64,000 nucleotides of DNA from Hydrogenophaga sp. (GTDB lineage Bacteria > Pseudomonadota > Gammaproteobacteria > Burkholderiales > Burkholderiaceae_C): NCBI GenBank assembly GCA_016741995.1, contig JACVCO010000005.1:62001-126000 (forward strand), in the 5' to 3' direction. A program made the translations under genes and the position numbers. Below the pieces are notes generated by a model, which saw nothing but the letters and a program-made list of their open reading frames with translations, was not told where the DNA came from and made no database searches. Positions 62,096-64,000 of the stretch are shown one piece after another. Position 1 is the stretch's first letter, and each line of letters begins with the position of its first letter.

Positions 62096-62859
62096 GCCCG
62101 CAGGACATTGCCTCACGCGACAACCCGCTGATCAAACAACTGCGTGCCCTGGCGCAAGGCAACACCGCGTACCGCGAGCAGGGGCGCGTCTGGCTCGATG
62201 GCGATCACCTCTGCCGAGCCCTGCTCGCTCGTGGGGGTCGGCCGGTGTTGGGGGTGTTCACGCCCGATGGCTGGGCGTCGGCCGACGAGGCGCTGCAGCG
62301 TGCTGCCGAGCGCAATGTGCGCGTGCCCGATGCGCTCATGGCTGGCATCAGTGCGCTGGAATCGCCGCCCCGGATGGGATTCGTCTGGGCATTGCATGGG
62401 GCGCCAGCGCTGCAGCCCGCTGCGCCCACCGTGGTGCTTGATCGCCTGCAGGACGCCGGCAACGTGGGGTCCATCCTGCGCAGCGCGGCAGCGCTCGGGT
62501 TCGTGCAGGTGCTGGCGCTCAAGGGCACGGCGGCGCTGTGGTCGCCCAAGGTGCTGCGGGCGGGCATGGGGGCCCATTTCGGCTTGAACCTGATCGAGCA
62601 ATTGGCCGCCGACGACCTGCAGGCCCTGGAGGTGCCGTTGCTGGTGACCAGCTCGCACCAGGGCGATTGGGTGCACCGCGCCGCGTTGCCTTGGCCGTGC
62701 GGGTGGGTGTTCGGCCATGAAGGGCAGGGTGTGAGTGAGGCTTTGATGCAGCGCGCACATGCCTTCATGCGTATCGCGCAGCCGGGTGGCGAAGAGTCGT
62801 TCAATGTGGCGGCGGCGGCGGCGATCTGCCTGCATGCGAGCGCGGTCTCGCGGCTATAA
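62092..62859 (+). CDS. SpoU/TrmH-family RNA 2'-O-methyltransferase
   Basis: A 255-residue SPOUT methyltransferase. The N-terminal part ([25 protein letters not shown]) resembles the L30e-like substrate-binding domain of RlmB/TsnR enzymes. The C-terminal part has [33 protein letters not shown] and [17 protein letters not shown], the three trefoil-knot motifs. The target RNA (23S rRNA or tRNA) cannot be fixed. Its start overlaps rnhB. Confidence 0.9.
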   Translation: MSPQDIASRDNPLIKQLRALAQGNTAYREQGRVWLDGDHLCRALLARGGRPVLGVFTPDGWASADEALQRAAERNVRVPDALMAGISALESPPRMGFVWALHGAPALQPAAPTVVLDRLQDAGNVGSILRSAAALGFVQVLALKGTAALWSPKVLRAGMGAHFGLNLIEQLAADDLQALEVPLLVTSSHQGDWVHRAALPWPCGWVFGHEGQGVSEALMQRAHAFMRIAQPGGEESFNVAAAAAICLHASAVSRL

Positions 62860-62860
62860 T
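62855..62860 (+). promoter_or_regulatory. -10 box of the carA promoter
   Basis: A perfect TATAAT overlapping the stop of the methyltransferase gene. The transcript would have a leader of about 155 bases before carA. No good -35 is seen. Confidence 0.4.
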
Positions 62861-63022
62861 TCCGCGGTTTATCTGCAATCGGCGCAAGCCCCGCGCGCCC
62901 CGGCTCCACACCCCAGGTTCTTGCGGCATTTCCGCCTGTCACACAGGCAGAGTGCCCGCCAAGCCTGCGCGGCACCCGCCGCCGGCGCGCGAAGGCCAGC
63001 CGCCCCATTTCTGGAGATCCTC

Positions 63023-64000
63023 GTGCTGCCCGTCCATCCGAAAGCCCTGCTTGCGCTCGCAGACGGTACGGTGTTTGAAGGTGTCTCCATTGGTGCCGTG
63101 GGCCAGACCACTGGCGAGGTGGTGTTCAACACCTCCCTCACCGGCTACCAGGAAATCCTCACCGACCCGAGCTACTGCCGCCAGATCGTCACGCTGACGT
63201 ATCCGCACATCGGCAACACCGGCGCCAACCGCGAAGACGTGGAGGCCACGCGCATCCACGCCGCCGGCCTCGTCATCAAGGATCTGCCGCTGCTGGCGTC
63301 CAACTTCCGTTGCGAGGAAACGCTCTCGCAATACCTGCAGCGCGAGAACACGGTGGCCATTGCCGACCTCGACACCCGCGCGCTCACACGCCGCCTGCGC
63401 ACACACGGCGCGCAGAACGGTTGCATCGTTGCGCTGCCCGCGGGCCAGGCCATCACCGACGCGCACCGCCAGCAGGCCCTGGCCGCCGCCAAGGCCGCGC
63501 CCAGCATGGCCGGGCTCGATCTCGCCAAGGTGGTGTCGGTGGATCAGGCCCACGAATGGTCCGAGACCGAGTGGGTGCTGGGCCAGGGCTACGGCCGCCA
63601 GGAAGCGCCGCAGTTCCATGTGGTCGCCTACGACTTCGGCGTCAAACGCAACATCCTGCGCATGCTGGCCTCGCGCGGCTGCCGCATCACCGTGGTGCCG
63701 GCACAAACCCCCGCGGCCGGGGTGTTCAGGCTGCAACCCGACGGCGTGTTCCTCTCCAACGGCCCCGGCGACCCGGAGCCTTGCGACTACGCCATCGCCG
63801 CATCGCGCGAGATCATCGAATCGGGCCTGCCCACCTTCGGCATCTGCCTGGGGCACCAGATCATGGCGCTGGCCAGCGGTGCGAAGACCTTCAAGATGAA
63901 GTTCGGCCACCACGGCGCGAATCACCCCGTGAAAGACCTCGACAACGGCCGTGTCTCGATCACCAGCCAGAACCACGGTTTTGCGGTGGACGAGAAGAGC
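63023..64000 (+). CDS. carA: Carbamoyl-phosphate synthase small subunit, 3' end outside window
   Basis: The first 326 codons of the glutaminase subunit. The start is GTG ([15 protein letters not shown]) after TGGAGATCC; no ATG fits. [19 protein letters not shown] is the N-terminal signature. The amidotransferase domain carries the catalytic Cys275 in [10 protein letters not shown] and [10 protein letters not shown]. It supplies ammonia for carbamoyl phosphate used in arginine and pyrimidine synthesis. The partner carB should follow beyond the edge. Confidence 0.96.
   Translation, partial: MLPVHPKALLALADGTVFEGVSIGAVGQTTGEVVFNTSLTGYQEILTDPSYCRQIVTLTYPHIGNTGANREDVEATRIHAAGLVIKDLPLLASNFRCEETLSQYLQRENTVAIADLDTRALTRRLRTHGAQNGCIVALPAGQAITDAHRQQALAAAKAAPSMAGLDLAKVVSVDQAHEWSETEWVLGQGYGRQEAPQFHVVAYDFGVKRNILRMLASRGCRITVVPAQTPAAGVFRLQPDGVFLSNGPGDPEPCDYAIAASREIIESGLPTFGICLGHQIMALASGAKTFKMKFGHHGANHPVKDLDNGRVSITSQNHGFAVDEKS

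Overview
The window is GC-rich, densely coded DNA from a betaproteobacterium. Gene content and order point to the Burkholderiales, probably Comamonadaceae (a Hydrogenophaga/Acidovorax-like relative). The evidence is the iscRSUA-hscBA-fdx operon, a PhaR/3-hydroxybutyrate dehydrogenase pair of PHB-metabolism genes, EnvZ/OmpR, and the rpsB-tsf-pyrH-frr-uppS-cdsA-dxr-rseP-bamA-skp-lpxD-fabZ-lpxA-lpxB-rnhB block. The genus is an inference. No insertion sequence, CRISPR array or rRNA operon was seen.

Layout. 1-8572 (minus): the N-terminal 2857 residues of a giant, probably surface or secreted, modular adhesin (LamG, cadherin-like, propeller-like and VCBS modules) that runs off the left edge. 8883-11639: a short DEDDy exonuclease divergent from uvrB. 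11757-18039: the iron-sulfur cluster operon, with a strong candidate IscR operator in front and dnaQ overlapping its last gene. 18090-24410: an accessory stretch. It starts at tRNA-Val(CAC), which is followed by a remnant of phage-like genes (three tiny overlapping genes and a 201-aa protein that looks like a proteasome/HslV-type Ntn hydrolase). Then come a GNAT acetyltransferase, a divergent AraC regulator/methyltransferase pair, a DUF1127 protein, and a TTC38-like TPR protein translationally coupled to a second methyltransferase.

24451-31223: DEAD-box helicase, serB and mfd on the minus strand, divergent from ispDF. 31228-38636: envZ-ompR, two exported proteins (one SIMPL), bdhA, and an alpha/beta hydrolase overlapping relA. 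38680-44735: tRNA-Val(GAC), phaR, rimO, tRNA-Leu(CAG, minus), rnr, a class-I glutamine-amidotransferase-like hydrolase and a YggT-family membrane protein. 44739-47531 (minus): nnr and a FAD-dependent oxidoreductase.

47572-62859: translation factors (rpsB, tsf, frr), UMP kinase, isoprenoid and phospholipid precursor genes (uppS, cdsA, dxr), envelope protease and outer-membrane assembly (rseP, bamA, skp), lipid A synthesis (lpxD, fabZ, lpxA, lpxB), rnhB and an rRNA/tRNA methyltransferase. Most of these overlap by 1-8 bases or sit very close, so they probably form long co-transcribed units. The window closes inside carA.

Most of the sequence is conserved housekeeping DNA. The most unusual parts are the left-edge adhesin and the 18.1-24.4 kb accessory stretch, especially the Thr-led Ntn-hydrolase-like gene next to the tRNA. 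Promoter, operator and terminator calls rest on visual motif reading only.
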